Source: Ferrimonas balearica
Lineage (GTDB): Bacteria; Pseudomonadota; Gammaproteobacteria; Enterobacterales; Shewanellaceae
NCBI RefSeq assembly: GCF_019802055.1
Contig: NZ_JAHVHW010000005.1
Span: forward strand, 1-64,000
Direction: 5' to 3'
DNA: 64,000 nt
How positions within the stretch are numbered: the stretch's first letter is position 1; each line of letters begins with the position of its first letter. The notes beneath the pieces are model-generated. The model did not search any database and had not been told where the DNA came from. It saw nothing but the letters and a program-made list of their open reading frames with translations. The translations under genes and the position numbers were made by a program. This document shows, in pieces, positions 49,039 through 58,781 of the stretch.

Positions 49039-51069
49039 TCAGTGAGCGATCAGTTGCTGTTGCACATTGGGTGGTACCACCTCGTAGCGACTGAAGGCCA
49101 TGGAGAGCTGGCCCTCACCGCCGGTCATCGCCTTCAGGCGGGTGGCGTAATCGTCCAGAGCGGCCAATGGCGCTTCGGCATTGATGTCCACCTGCTGGTT
49201 GGCCAAGGTCTGGGTGCCACACACCATGGCGCGGTGCGCGCTCAGATCACCGGTGATGTCGCCCATCTTGTCCTGATGCACCTGTACATGCATATCAACA
49301 ATGGGTTCCAACAGAACCGGACTGGCTGCCATGACCGCTTCCAGGAAGGCTTTCTTACCTGCCATATGGAAGGCGATCTCCTTGGAGTCCACCGGATGAT
49401 GCTTTCCATCCAGTACGACGACCCGGATATCCTGCATCGGATAACCGCCCAGAACGCCTTCGTGCATCGCCTCTTTCACGCCCTTCTCCACCGCCGGAAT
49501 AAACTGGCTGGGGATGGCGCCACCGACGACCTTGGAGGCGAACTCGAAACCGCTGCCCCGCGGCAGGGGCTCCACCATCAGATGCACCTCGCCAAACTGG
49601 CCGGCGCCGCCGGTCTGCTTCTTATGGCGATGGCGACACTCTGCGGTGCCGGTAATGGTTTCCCGGTAGGCCACGGAGGGCTTCTGGGTATCCATATCCA
49701 GGTTGAACACCTGCTGGGCTTTTTCCAGGGCAATCTGGACATGCATGTCGCCCAGCCCCTGAAGCACGGTTTCATTGTCGGAGCCGTTCTGGCTGATCTG
49801 CAGGCTTGGGTCCTCCGCCACCAGCTTGTGCAGCACTTCCGCCAGTTTCTGCTCGTCGCCGCGGCGCTTCGGCCGGACGGCAAGGCCAAACAGGGGTTGC
49901 GGCAGGTCCAGCTCCAGCATGTGGAAGTCATCTTCCTCATGGTGATCATGCAGGATGGAGCCCACCTCCATACCATCAATCTTGGCCAGAGCGCAGATGT
50001 CTCCGGGGCCGGCACTGTTGACTTCGATCTGCTCCTTACCCTGCAGCTTCATCAGGTGGGTAACCTTAATGGGCTTGCGGTCGGCACCGATAAACAGCTT
50101 CTGACCGGAGCGCAGCACCCCTTGGTGGATGCGGAATACGCCCATGCGGCCCACATAGGGGTCGATGCTGATCCGGAACACATGAGCCAGCAGGTGCCCC
50201 TCCTCGTCGAGCGTGAGGGAAACCGGCTCTGCATTGTCGCCCCAGCCATTGACGAAGCTGGGCGGGTTGGCTTCCTGCGGGTTGGGCAGGACCTGATCCA
50301 GAATTTGCAGCAGATGGTTGATGCCGATCTGCTTCTCGGCACTGGTAAAGCATACCGGTACCAGTTCACCCTGCCTCAATGCCGCTTCCAGCGGAGCATG
50401 GAGCTGTTCCGGAGTCAGGGATTCCTCCTGCTCCAGGTAGATCTCCATCAAGGCTTCATCCTGCTCCACCACGGTGTCGATCAGGGCGTCATGAGCGCTG
50501 CGGACATCGCCAAACAGGGTGGGGGTGTCGTAGTCCGGAGCGAAGTAGCAATCCACCACCTTGTTGCCTTCGGCATTGGGGAGATTCAGGGGCAGACAGC
50601 CGTGGCCAAACTGGGTCTGGATCTGCTCCAGCACCGCTTCCAGTTGTGAGGCGTGTTCATCCATCTGGTTAATCACGATCAAAATGGATTTGCCCTGGCG
50701 GCGGGCCTCTTCAAAAGCGCGTTGGGTGATGGGTTCAATGCCGCGATCGGCGTTGACCACCAGCAAAATGCTTTCCACCGCTGGCATAGCCAGTTGTGCG
50801 CGGCCATAAAAATCGGGCAGTCCGGGGGTGTCGATTAGATTGATGTGCGTGTTGTTGTGGTCGAGGGAGAGGAAAGATGCTTCCAGGCTGTGGTGGTGGG
50901 CTTTTTCCTGGGGGGTGAAGTCGGCATGGTTAGTGCCGTCCTCGACCCTGCCACGTTGACTGATGGCTCTGGCGCCAAAGAGCAGGGCTTCCAGCAAGGT
51001 GGATTTGCCGCTGCCACTATGACCCATTAGAGCCGCATTCCTTATCTGTTCGATGCGATGCTCGGGCAT
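49039..51069 (-). CDS. EF-G-like translational GTPase paralogue
   Basis: A 676-residue GTPase related to elongation factor G. Preceded by AGGAGG five bases before the ATG at 51069. P-loop GHSGSGKST (16-24), G3 DTPGLPDF, G4 NQMD in place of the usual NKxD; domains II to V follow, with the domain IV block GAGQFGEVHLMVEPLPRG and C-terminal GDLSAHRAMVCG. It belongs to the EF-G-like (FusA paralogue) group found beside canonical fusA in many bacteria; its cellular role is not settled. No ribosomal genes flank it. Confidence 0.9.
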   Translation of the reverse strand: MPEHRIEQIRNAALMGHSGSGKSTLLEALLFGARAISQRGRVEDGTNHADFTPQEKAHHHSLEASFLSLDHNNTHINLIDTPGLPDFYGRAQLAMPAVESILLVVNADRGIEPITQRAFEEARRQGKSILIVINQMDEHASQLEAVLEQIQTQFGHGCLPLNLPNAEGNKVVDCYFAPDYDTPTLFGDVRSAHDALIDTVVEQDEALMEIYLEQEESLTPEQLHAPLEAALRQGELVPVCFTSAEKQIGINHLLQILDQVLPNPQEANPPSFVNGWGDNAEPVSLTLDEEGHLLAHVFRISIDPYVGRMGVFRIHQGVLRSGQKLFIGADRKPIKVTHLMKLQGKEQIEVNSAGPGDICALAKIDGMEVGSILHDHHEEDDFHMLELDLPQPLFGLAVRPKRRGDEQKLAEVLHKLVAEDPSLQISQNGSDNETVLQGLGDMHVQIALEKAQQVFNLDMDTQKPSVAYRETITGTAECRHRHKKQTGGAGQFGEVHLMVEPLPRGSGFEFASKVVGGAIPSQFIPAVEKGVKEAMHEGVLGGYPMQDIRVVVLDGKHHPVDSKEIAFHMAGKKAFLEAVMAASPVLLEPIVDMHVQVHQDKMGDITGDLSAHRAMVCGTQTLANQQVDINAEAPLAALDDYATRLKAMTGGEGQLSMAFSRYEVVPPNVQQQLIAH

Positions 51070-51252
51070 GTCTGCCTCCTGTTGTCCTAAATCCATCAGG
51101 TGCACCCTTGACTATAGGGGGGTGAGGGTGACTAGGATTTGACCGGGATCAGGTTCTGCCCCGATCCCTTGAAACCTCAGGATCCGGAGTTCCTTACTCA
51201 GGTTTTCCGGGAGGGTAAAATTGAGCATAGATCGTCTAACTGGAGCCAGCCT

Positions 51253-51936
51253 GTGATCCCTTACATTCGTCCGGAAAGCCTGGGCTTTCTCACTGAACTC
51301 AAGGCCAACAATTCACGGGACTGGTTCAACGCCAACAAGCCCCGTTATGAAGAGACGGTACGCGGCCCGGCTCTGGATCTGATCGCCAGTTTTGCGCCCA
51401 TGCTGGCGGAGTTTGCCCCCCGTTTCCGGGCCGAGGCGCGCAAAGTGGGTGGGTCACTGATGCGGCCCTACCGGGATACCCGCTTTTCCCGGGACAAAAC
51501 CCCCATCAAAACCAACATCGGTATCCAGTTTCGTCATGATCTGGGCAAGGACGTCCATGCGCCCGGTTATTACCTGCATATCGAGCCTGGCCACTGTTTT
51601 CTGGGAGTCGGGTGCTGGCACCCGGAGGCCAAATCCCTGGCGGCGATCCGGGAGGCGATCGACCGCAGCCCCATTCGCTGGCTGGCGGCCCGGGATGATG
51701 GTGAGTTCTGCAGCCGATTCGCCCTTCAGGGTGAGAGTCTTGTGCGCCCGCCCAAAGGCTATGACAAGGCGCATCCCCAACTGGAAGATCTCAAACGAAA
51801 GGACTTTATCGGAGTGATGCCACTGCGTGACGAGCAGGTGATTGGGGAGGGGTTGCTGGATGAGATGGAGCAGGCGTTTGTGGGGGCGGATCCCTTTATG
51901 CGTTTCCTCTGTCAGGCACTGAAAGTGCCGTTTTAA
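51253..51936 (+). CDS. DUF2461-family protein
   Basis: A 227-residue cytoplasmic protein that begins at a GTG with GGAG seven bases upstream; an open frame extends upstream to 51139 but without family similarity. Typical blocks: FLTELKANNSRDWFNANKPRYEE, GGSLMRPYRDTRFSRDKTPIKTNIGIQFRH and GYYLHIEPGHCFLGVGCWHPE match the DUF2461/TIGR02453 family. Function unknown. Confidence 0.9.
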   Translation: MIPYIRPESLGFLTELKANNSRDWFNANKPRYEETVRGPALDLIASFAPMLAEFAPRFRAEARKVGGSLMRPYRDTRFSRDKTPIKTNIGIQFRHDLGKDVHAPGYYLHIEPGHCFLGVGCWHPEAKSLAAIREAIDRSPIRWLAARDDGEFCSRFALQGESLVRPPKGYDKAHPQLEDLKRKDFIGVMPLRDEQVIGEGLLDEMEQAFVGADPFMRFLCQALKVPF

Positions 51937-52083
51937 TCGCCACCCTGGCGGCGTTTGCGTCAGCCAGGTGTGCGCTGCTTCAAGATTTGATTCTTTTTCA
52001 CTGAACGCCGGGCACCGCTCACCGTTGTCATGCTCAAAAGAGGTTAGTTTGTAGCGCGTTAACCGAACTTTAGGAGCGACATC

Positions 52084-53856
52084 ATGTTGAAGCGGGTGGT
52101 CCTGGCCATGGCGGCAATGGGGATCATGGGGTCGGCGGCGGCAGTGAGCCTGCCTCCGGCACCGGCAGTGGGCAAACTGGGTGCCGTGGTGGTGGATCCT
52201 TACGGGACAGCACCGCTGACGGCGCTTATCGAGCTGGCTGGCAAGTCCGTGTCCGATGTGCACGTTACCGTTCAGGGCAAGGGCCCGGAGGGCGTCAGCA
52301 TCGATTACCCGGTGGGGCGGCAGAGCCTGCTGACCCATGATGGCATCCCGGTATTTGGCCTCTATGCCAATCACCTCAATAACGTGACGATTCGTTACCA
52401 GTTGAATGGGGAAGTGGTTGAGGAAACCTACGACATCCGTACCGGCAGCTTGCAGAACCGCTATATGGACAACCGTTCCACCTCGGAACTGCAGCCCATT
52501 GAGGTGAAGACCGTCGCCCCCGGATTTGAAGACCGCCTCTACCTTGTGAACAGCCATACTCTGCTGCCTCAGGGTTCTGATCTGCACTGGGGCGCGCTCA
52601 AAGACGCCAGCTCCGGCCTGTTGGATGCCAACCCGGCCGGTGGCTCCATGCCTTTTGATGCCATCCCCATGACCTTCATTGTCGATACCCAGGGGGAGTA
52701 CCGCTGGTGGATGAGTCAGGACGCCGTCTATGACGGTAAGCGCCACGATGTGGATCGCCGTGGCTACCTGATGGGGGTTAACCCCACCGCCTCCGGCAGC
52801 TACACCTTTGTGCAGGGTCAGCGCTGGTATGAAATGGACCTGATGGGCCGTTTTGCCCAGAACCAGAAACTGCCCCGGGGCTTTATCGATGCCTCCCACG
52901 AATCGGTGGAAACCCCTCAAGGCACGGTGTTGCTGAGGGTGGCCAAGCGCAACTACCAGCGTGACGATGGCCAGGTGGTGCATACGGTGCGCGACCACAT
53001 CATTGAAGTGGACAAGAGCGGCAACCTGCTGGATGTCTGGGTATTACCTGAGATCCTCGACCCGCTGCGGGATGATCTGATCAAAGCACTCGACGCTTCC
53101 GCCGTCTGCATCAGCCGCAATGTCGATGCCGAAGGCAAAACCGTGGTGCTGGAGCCGGATGCGCCCTTTGGCGATGCCGTGGGTGTGGGGGCTGGCCGCA
53201 ACTGGGCCCACGTAAATTCCATCGCTTACGATCCCAGTGATGACAGCATCATCATCTCCCCTCGTCACCAGGCCAGCGCCATCAAGATTGGCCGCGACAA
53301 GCAGGTGAAGTGGATTCTCAGTGCCAGCATTGGCTGGAGCGGGGAACTCGCCGAGAAGCTGCTGACACCGGTGGACGCCAGCGGCAAGCCGATCGACTGC
53401 ACCGTGAAAGGGGTGTGCGAGGGTGACTTCGACTTCTCCTACTCCCAGCACACCGCCTGGATCAGCGATAAGGGCACCCTTACCGTGTTCGATAACGGCG
53501 ATGGCCGTCACTATCGTCAGCCGTTCTTCAAGACCGAGCGATACAGTCGCGCCGTGGAGTACAAGATCGACGAGCAGAAGATGACGGTTCAGCAGCTGTG
53601 GGAATACGGCAAGGAGCGCGGTTACGACTGGTTCAGCCCGATTACTTCATCCGCGGAGTACCAGTCTGACCGGGACACCATGTTCACCTTCGGCGGCTCC
53701 ATCCACCTGTTTGAGGGTGGCAACATCATCGGAAAAATCAACGAGATTGACTACGATACCAAGGCGGTTAAGGTGGAGATCGACGTGATTTCGGACAAAA
53801 CCAACTCGCCCCATTACCGGGCGCTGGTGGTGCATCCGGACCAATTGTTCCACTGA
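52084..53856 (+). CDS. assT: Periplasmic arylsulfate sulfotransferase
   Basis: A 590-residue exported protein (signal peptide ends SAAA-VS) that transfers sulfate between phenolic esters without PAPS. His456 in SYSQHTAW corresponds to the catalytic His of E. coli AssT, and Cys439 and Cys445 just before it have the spacing of the disulfide found there. The beta-propeller region and YGTAPLTALI near the N-terminus also match. No dsbL/dsbI pair, which accompanies assT in E. coli, is near. Ribosome site AGGAGCG. A YbaY-like lipoprotein gene follows 41 nt on. Confidence 0.93.
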   Translation: MLKRVVLAMAAMGIMGSAAAVSLPPAPAVGKLGAVVVDPYGTAPLTALIELAGKSVSDVHVTVQGKGPEGVSIDYPVGRQSLLTHDGIPVFGLYANHLNNVTIRYQLNGEVVEETYDIRTGSLQNRYMDNRSTSELQPIEVKTVAPGFEDRLYLVNSHTLLPQGSDLHWGALKDASSGLLDANPAGGSMPFDAIPMTFIVDTQGEYRWWMSQDAVYDGKRHDVDRRGYLMGVNPTASGSYTFVQGQRWYEMDLMGRFAQNQKLPRGFIDASHESVETPQGTVLLRVAKRNYQRDDGQVVHTVRDHIIEVDKSGNLLDVWVLPEILDPLRDDLIKALDASAVCISRNVDAEGKTVVLEPDAPFGDAVGVGAGRNWAHVNSIAYDPSDDSIIISPRHQASAIKIGRDKQVKWILSASIGWSGELAEKLLTPVDASGKPIDCTVKGVCEGDFDFSYSQHTAWISDKGTLTVFDNGDGRHYRQPFFKTERYSRAVEYKIDEQKMTVQQLWEYGKERGYDWFSPITSSAEYQSDRDTMFTFGGSIHLFEGGNIIGKINEIDYDTKAVKVEIDVISDKTNSPHYRALVVHPDQLFH

Positions 53857-53897
53857 GCCCTATACTGAGTGCCCGGAAACCCCGGAGGAGGATAAGG

Positions 53898-54317
53898 ATG
53901 AGATGGCAAATGCCAGCGCTGCTGGCCATCGGCGCCCTGCTGGGCGGCTGTGGCGGTGAGGCGCCCACTACGACTCCGCAACAGGAGAGCGTCACCATGG
54001 AAACCATCACCGGCCAGGCGCTTTATCGTGAGCGCATTCTGCTGAAGCCGGGTACCACCATGCAGGTGGTGCTGGAGGACGTATCGAAAGCTGATGCGCC
54101 TGCGGAGGTGATCAGCGAGCATCAGTTCGAGGTACAGGGGCCGCCGCCCTTCGCTTTTGCGCTGCAGTATGACCCGGCCAAACTGGTGGAGAACCACCGC
54201 TACGGCCTGCGTATCCGCATCGAAGAAGCGGGCAAACTGCGCTTTATCAACGATTACCACGTCGACCCGTTCGGGGGAGAGTTGGATCAGATCGTGCTTA
54301 AAGGGGTAGGGCAGTAA
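53898..54317 (+). CDS. YbaY-family lipoprotein
   Basis: A 139-residue lipoprotein (lipobox LGGC) with a beta-sandwich of the YbaY/META-like type: VTGQALYRERILLKPGTTMQVVLEDVSKAD, AVQ-type strands and LRFINDYHVDPF. GGAGGAGGATAAGG precedes the ATG. It probably shares an operon with the sulfotransferase gene, which ends 41 nt upstream. Function unknown. Confidence 0.85.
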   Translation: MRWQMPALLAIGALLGGCGGEAPTTTPQQESVTMETITGQALYRERILLKPGTTMQVVLEDVSKADAPAEVISEHQFEVQGPPPFAFALQYDPAKLVENHRYGLRIRIEEAGKLRFINDYHVDPFGGELDQIVLKGVGQ

Positions 54318-54341
54318 CCTGCGCACCTTTTGAAATGCCAT

Positions 54342-54370
54342 AAAAAACGCCCGCATCTGCGGGCGTTTTT
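54342..54370. terminator. Bidirectional terminator, copy 1
   Basis: AACGCCCGC-ATCT-GCGGGCGTT with A-run before and T-run after, between the converging YbaY-like gene and the large lipoprotein gene. An identical hairpin occurs at 56733-56763. Confidence 0.95.
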
Positions 54371-54387
54371 GTGTGCTGCGCTGGCCA

Positions 54388-56559
54388 TTACTGGCGCGGC
54401 GCGTTATCCAGCAGTTGAATGCGGGCAGCATCAACATTGCCGCTGTTGACTCCAATCAGGGTGCCGTACTCCTTGCTGCGCTGGTACTCCTCCTCAAACT
54501 GGGAGAGGTCCACCGGGCTCAGAACATTGATGCGGGGGAAGATAAAGAGACCGGTCTGGTCCTGCTCATTCTCATCAATGATATCCATGGTGCGAACGGA
54601 GCGCTCCAGCACCAGGTGACGGCCATCCGCCATAGAGGTGATCACGGTCCAGTTGCGTTTACGACTGTAGGTGGCCCAACCCTCGTAAACGATTTCGCCG
54701 GTCAACTGGTACTCGTGAGCCCCGACCTGTTCCCAGTTTTGGAACGCGGCGTAGTAGGTTTCGAAGTAGCCCTGGTCTGCGATCCACTCACCGGTGGTTG
54801 GCTGGTAGTAGGTACCGAAGGTCCAGCTCAGGCTGCCGTCTTCACCAAAGGTGTAGCCATAGACGGTGTCGAAGTCGGGACGGGTCGGGTCCCCTTCGCT
54901 GGCCATCCAGCTGTTGATCCAGGCGCCCAGGACATAGGGCATCTCCTGAACCAGATCATCCGCCAGGGAGGCGTTGTCCTGGTCATATTGGGCGATCCAG
55001 GAGATCGTGGACTGCTCAAACTCGCCTTTAGAAAGGGTGATGATGGCGCTGTTGAGCGCGTCGCTCTGGGCATAGGGCTGGTAGCTGACGGTCCAGTCTC
55101 CGGAGGTGATGGAGAGGCTGCCGTCGGCAAATTGCCACTGGCCACGGGTTTCGCCAGCTTCATCCAGCACCGAGCCGCCTTCTGCCAGGGTCACCTCATT
55201 GTGAACCAGGTAGTCATAGGCCTGGGTGTCGTAGAAGCCCTGAATGCTGGTGACCATCGGCAGCGCCCAGGTGCCTTGCGGCGCGCTGTCCCAGTGGGAG
55301 GCCACCTGACTGCCAATATGCAGAACACCAGTCGCTTCAAGTTCGCTCTCCTGATAGCTGGGCAGGTCGCCTTCCCAGGCCAGGCCGGCAGAGGTGGGAT
55401 CCAGGGTAAAGGTACGGCTGACTTCAATGGCCACTTTGCTCTCTGCACCATCGGTCAGTTTGGTGAACTTGATGGCATCAGTAGACTGAACAACCCGCAG
55501 TTGGCCCTCCTGCCAGTTCGGAGCAAGGGTGTTTGCGGCGGTTTGTCCCCAGCGCTCGGCGACCTCTGCCAGCGTCAGGTACGGGTAGCTTTCCTGCTGG
55601 TTGTCGCCGTATTCCACAACCAGGCGATTCTCCTCATTGATGAGCCACTCTGAGCCAACATCGGCGCCCAAAAAGTAGCTGTAAACATTGGGATCGCTCA
55701 CAGAGGCTGTGCCATCGGCAGCCAGGTTCAGCACATCGCCGCTCAGTGCCACCCAGCCCTGAGTTACGGAGGTGGTGAAGATGTTGGCGCCGAGCAGCTC
55801 CTCGGCCGTGAATGCCAGGGTAACTGCCGGGTCGTTCACGGTCTCTTCTGCGGCTTCCTGGAAGGCGGCTTCAAACGCTTCGGTCATCTCTCCGTTTTCG
55901 TCGACCAGACCGTTCTCTTCCAGGTAGGCGTCAACGGCTTCCTCAACGCTCTCTTCCCCTTCCGGCGTCAGCAGTTCCAGAATGGTGCCGGTTTCGGGGG
56001 TGTATTCCGGATTGTCGGCCAGAACCTTGATGAGGGCACTGAGTTCCAGCAGGGCTTCGGTTTCCACCTGAGCTTCGGCTTCGGCCAGCGCTTCATCGCT
56101 GGTCAGTTCAACGCCGGTGTCCTCGGCCAGAAGGTGCAGCGCGGTGCTGACCTGGGTGATGGCGGTACGAGAAGACTCATCCTGAGCCAATACGCCGTCG
56201 TCGCCAGCCTGTTCATTCAGTGCCTCGAATGAGCCCAGTTGGCTGATCAGTTCGATATGGCCCTGATCCCCTTCGCCCTGAGCGTTCAGTACCACCATCT
56301 CATCACCGCTCATACTGCCCTCTTCATACTCGAACTCGAGGGTATAGAGGCCATCTTCATCGGCGGTGGTGGTGAGGGTTTGATCGCCGAGTGTTGCGGT
56401 GATGGTTGCATTGGCAACCGGGGCATCAGTGGCGATCCCCTGGATGGAAAAGGTCAGAGTCTGAGGCAGCGGGGGGGCTTGAGTGTTGTCGTCACTGCCA
56501 CCGCAGCCAGCCAGAGTGGTAATCGCCATCAGGCTTAGGGCGACTTTGGAAAGGCGCAT
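54388..56559 (-). CDS. Large acidic lipoprotein, unknown
   Basis: A 723-residue lipoprotein from the ATG at 56559 (lipobox LAGC); the frame is open 21 codons upstream without a signal sequence. It starts with an Ig/carboxypeptidase-regulatory-like domain (about 30-110, TFSIQGIATDAPVANATITATLGDQTLTTTADEDGLYTLEFEYEEG). A helical acidic segment (about 130-265, many Glu/Ala) follows, then Trp/Tyr-rich beta segments (for example TWTVSYQPYAQS, DQGYFETYYAAFQNWEQVG). Glu and Asp are very common. I do not recognise the family; a surface binding role is plausible. Confidence 0.8.
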   Translation of the reverse strand: MRLSKVALSLMAITTLAGCGGSDDNTQAPPLPQTLTFSIQGIATDAPVANATITATLGDQTLTTTADEDGLYTLEFEYEEGSMSGDEMVVLNAQGEGDQGHIELISQLGSFEALNEQAGDDGVLAQDESSRTAITQVSTALHLLAEDTGVELTSDEALAEAEAQVETEALLELSALIKVLADNPEYTPETGTILELLTPEGEESVEEAVDAYLEENGLVDENGEMTEAFEAAFQEAAEETVNDPAVTLAFTAEELLGANIFTTSVTQGWVALSGDVLNLAADGTASVSDPNVYSYFLGADVGSEWLINEENRLVVEYGDNQQESYPYLTLAEVAERWGQTAANTLAPNWQEGQLRVVQSTDAIKFTKLTDGAESKVAIEVSRTFTLDPTSAGLAWEGDLPSYQESELEATGVLHIGSQVASHWDSAPQGTWALPMVTSIQGFYDTQAYDYLVHNEVTLAEGGSVLDEAGETRGQWQFADGSLSITSGDWTVSYQPYAQSDALNSAIITLSKGEFEQSTISWIAQYDQDNASLADDLVQEMPYVLGAWINSWMASEGDPTRPDFDTVYGYTFGEDGSLSWTFGTYYQPTTGEWIADQGYFETYYAAFQNWEQVGAHEYQLTGEIVYEGWATYSRKRNWTVITSMADGRHLVLERSVRTMDIIDENEQDQTGLFIFPRINVLSPVDLSQFEEEYQRSKEYGTLIGVNSGNVDAARIQLLDNAPRQ

Positions 56560-56732
56560 AGTGTTGCTCCTGCAAGTTTGGTTCGTCCTTGAAAACCGTC
56601 CGGACACAATGACGAGATCCAATTGAAGTCATTGAGTAAACCCGGGCGGCAGTTTTGCAAACTGGGGAAGTTAATGTGAATGCGACGTTAAATCAATCGG
56701 TTCTGGAATCAACCGGTTAGCGATTAGTCAAA

Positions 56733-56763
56733 TAAAAAACGCCCGCATCTGCGGGCGTTTTTA
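56733..56763 (-). terminator. Terminator, copy 2 (DUF2058 gene)
   Basis: The same hairpin and T-run as at 54342-54370, here after the leftward DUF2058 gene. Confidence 0.95.
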
Positions 56764-56780
56764 TGACTCAGGGTGCGGAA

Positions 56781-57305
56781 TTACCACATCAGGTCATCGG
56801 GGATCTGATAATCGGCGTAGGGATCGTCCTCATCCGGGGCATCCGCAGATTTGTCGTTGAGCAGAACGATTACGCTGGCATCACGCTGTGCCACTTTCTC
56901 TGCCACTGCCGCGGCGATCAGGTGGTACTCCTCATCCAGTTTGGCAATGGCCAGTTGGCCATTGATCAGCCCCTGTTGCAGAGCCGCAGTGACGTAGATC
57001 TTGGTGATGGTGCCATTATCGGAGAAGTTGTAGGCCAGCTCGCCCTTCTCCCGGGATTGGGCATTAACGGTAATCAGCTGGCGGATCTGCGCTTGCAGCG
57101 CTTTCTTCTCTGAATCCGCTTTGCGCTGAGCATTGAGCTGACGGTCCCGTTCAGTCTGCTCGGCGCGCTTCTGAGCGGCGTCAGCCTTGGCTTCATTCAC
57201 CACCTGCTTGCCCGCTTTGCGTGCCCGGTGTTTGTCTTTGTTGGCCTTTTTGGCGTCGTGCTTGGTCACGAGCCCGGCTTTCAGCAATTGGTCCTGCAGT
57301 GACAT
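56781..57305 (-). CDS. DUF2058-family protein (YaiL-like)
   Basis: A 174-residue protein from the ATG at 57305. The N-terminus (SLQDQLLKAGLVTKHDAKKANKDKHRARKAGKQ) is basic; a long Lys/Arg/Ala/Gln helix (about 10-70) follows, then a domain ending ...DDLMW. This is the DUF2058 (YaiL) family, which I think is nucleic-acid-linked but of unknown activity. Confidence 0.88.
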   Translation of the reverse strand: MSLQDQLLKAGLVTKHDAKKANKDKHRARKAGKQVVNEAKADAAQKRAEQTERDRQLNAQRKADSEKKALQAQIRQLITVNAQSREKGELAYNFSDNGTITKIYVTAALQQGLINGQLAIAKLDEEYHLIAAAVAEKVAQRDASVIVLLNDKSADAPDEDDPYADYQIPDDLMW

Positions 57306-57352
57306 GGGAGAGGTCCTCACTTATCGGGCAGATGGGGGATGTAGGCAGGCTC

Positions 57353-57817
57353 TCAGAGCGCGCCATCAAAGTCCAGTTGTCGCCAGGCTTCGTAGCTGAC
57401 GATGGAGACCGCGTTGGCCAGGTTCAGGCTGCGTGCTTCCGCTTTCATCGGGATGCGGATCCGTTGCGCCAGCGGAATCGCTTCACGCACCGCCTCTGGC
57501 AATCCCCGGCTTTCCGGGCCAAACAGCAGCACATCACCGGCTTGATAGCTGGGCTCGGTATGGGGGCGGCTGCCTTTGGTGGTCAGGGCAAAGATGCGGC
57601 GACCCGCCATGGCGGCAAGGAACGCCTCGTAGTTTTGGTAGCGGGTGACGCTGGTCAGTTCGGCGTAGTCGAGTCCGGCCCGGCGCAGTCGCTTCTCATC
57701 CATGTCGAAGCCCATAGGTTCAATCAGGTGCAGGCGGCAACCGTTATTGGCGCACAGGCGGATGATGGCACCGGTATTGGGGGCGATCTCCGGCTCGTAC
57801 AGGGCAATCTCAAACAT
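57353..57817 (-). CDS. trmL: tRNA (cytidine/uridine-34-2'-O)-methyltransferase
   Basis: A 154-residue SPOUT-class enzyme that methylates the wobble base of certain leucine tRNAs. The opening [34 protein letters not shown] and the knot motifs [14 protein letters not shown] and [26 protein letters not shown] are those of TrmL (YibK). The ATG at 57817 gives the standard length; the open frame extends far upstream without homology. Confidence 0.95.
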   Translation of the reverse strand: MFEIALYEPEIAPNTGAIIRLCANNGCRLHLIEPMGFDMDEKRLRRAGLDYAELTSVTRYQNYEAFLAAMAGRRIFALTTKGSRPHTEPSYQAGDVLLFGPESRGLPEAVREAIPLAQRIRIPMKAEARSLNLANAVSIVSYEAWRQLDFDGAL

Positions 57818-57944
57818 GATGTGGGCGTCCGCGTTACGAAATGGGCTCGTTTTACTCTGACCGGGATCAGAACGCAAGCGCCGGTATCGGGAGTGGGGTA
57901 GGCTTAGGCCCATTCGAACGTCGAATCGCAAAAGGACAGTAAGG

Positions 57945-58781
57945 ATGAGCTTTCCCGATCTGGTGACCGCAGCGCAGCTGGCGGCGTGGCAGCAAGAGCC
58001 GGACCTGGTGGTGCTGGATGGCAGCTGGTTTCTGCCGGGCAGTGATGGCGATGGCCGGACCGCGTTCCTGACCCAACGGATCCCCGGTGCTCGCTTTTTT
58101 GATTTTGACGGTGCCTTTGCCAAACCGGGTACCGCCTTGCCTCATATGCTGCCTGAACCGGCCCAGTTTGCCCGTGAGATGGCCCGACTTGGTATTCAGC
58201 GAGAGCAGCGTGTGGTGGTGTATGACTGCCACGGCATCTTCTCAGCGCCCCGGGTGTGGTGGATGCTCAAGGCGATGGGTCACCCGTCGGTGGCGGTACT
58301 GGATGGTGGATTGCCGGCATGGGTCGCTGCGGGCTACCCCTGCGAACAGGGGGAGCCGGTAGAGGTTTCACCATCTCACTATGCCTTGCCGGACTCGGTT
58401 GGGGGCGCGATTGAGACGCCGGAGCTGTTGGCAGCGATTCAGTCGGGGACGGTTCAGGTACTGGATGCCCGGGCTCCCGGCCGGTTTGCGGGACTGGAGC
58501 CGGAGCCGCGACCGGGCGTGCGTCCCGGTCATATGCCGGGGGCGGTCAATCTGCCTTTTGGTACTCTGCTGGAGCAGGGACATCTGCGTTCAACCGAGCA
58601 GCTGGCTGAGATATTTGAGAGGGTGGCCGACCTGGATCGGCCCTGGGTGTTCAGTTGTGGCAGCGGCGTGACCGCCTGCATCCTGGCTCTGGCGGCCACG
58701 GTTTCCGGCCATCATCATTGGCAGGTTTATGACGGCTCCTGGGCCGAGTGGGGAGGGAACCCGGAACTGCCACTGGCTTAA
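57945..58781 (+). CDS. sseA: 3-Mercaptopyruvate/thiosulfate sulfurtransferase
   Basis: A 278-residue tandem rhodanese protein. The active loop is CGSGVTAC in the C-terminal domain, typical of mercaptopyruvate sulfurtransferases (SseA). The N-terminal rhodanese domain with [11 protein letters not shown] and [25 protein letters not shown] is complete. It converges with cpxA, and their stop codons share TTAA, with no terminator between. Confidence 0.92.
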   Translation: MSFPDLVTAAQLAAWQQEPDLVVLDGSWFLPGSDGDGRTAFLTQRIPGARFFDFDGAFAKPGTALPHMLPEPAQFAREMARLGIQREQRVVVYDCHGIFSAPRVWWMLKAMGHPSVAVLDGGLPAWVAAGYPCEQGEPVEVSPSHYALPDSVGGAIETPELLAAIQSGTVQVLDARAPGRFAGLEPEPRPGVRPGHMPGAVNLPFGTLLEQGHLRSTEQLAEIFERVADLDRPWVFSCGSGVTACILALAATVSGHHHWQVYDGSWAEWGGNPELPLA

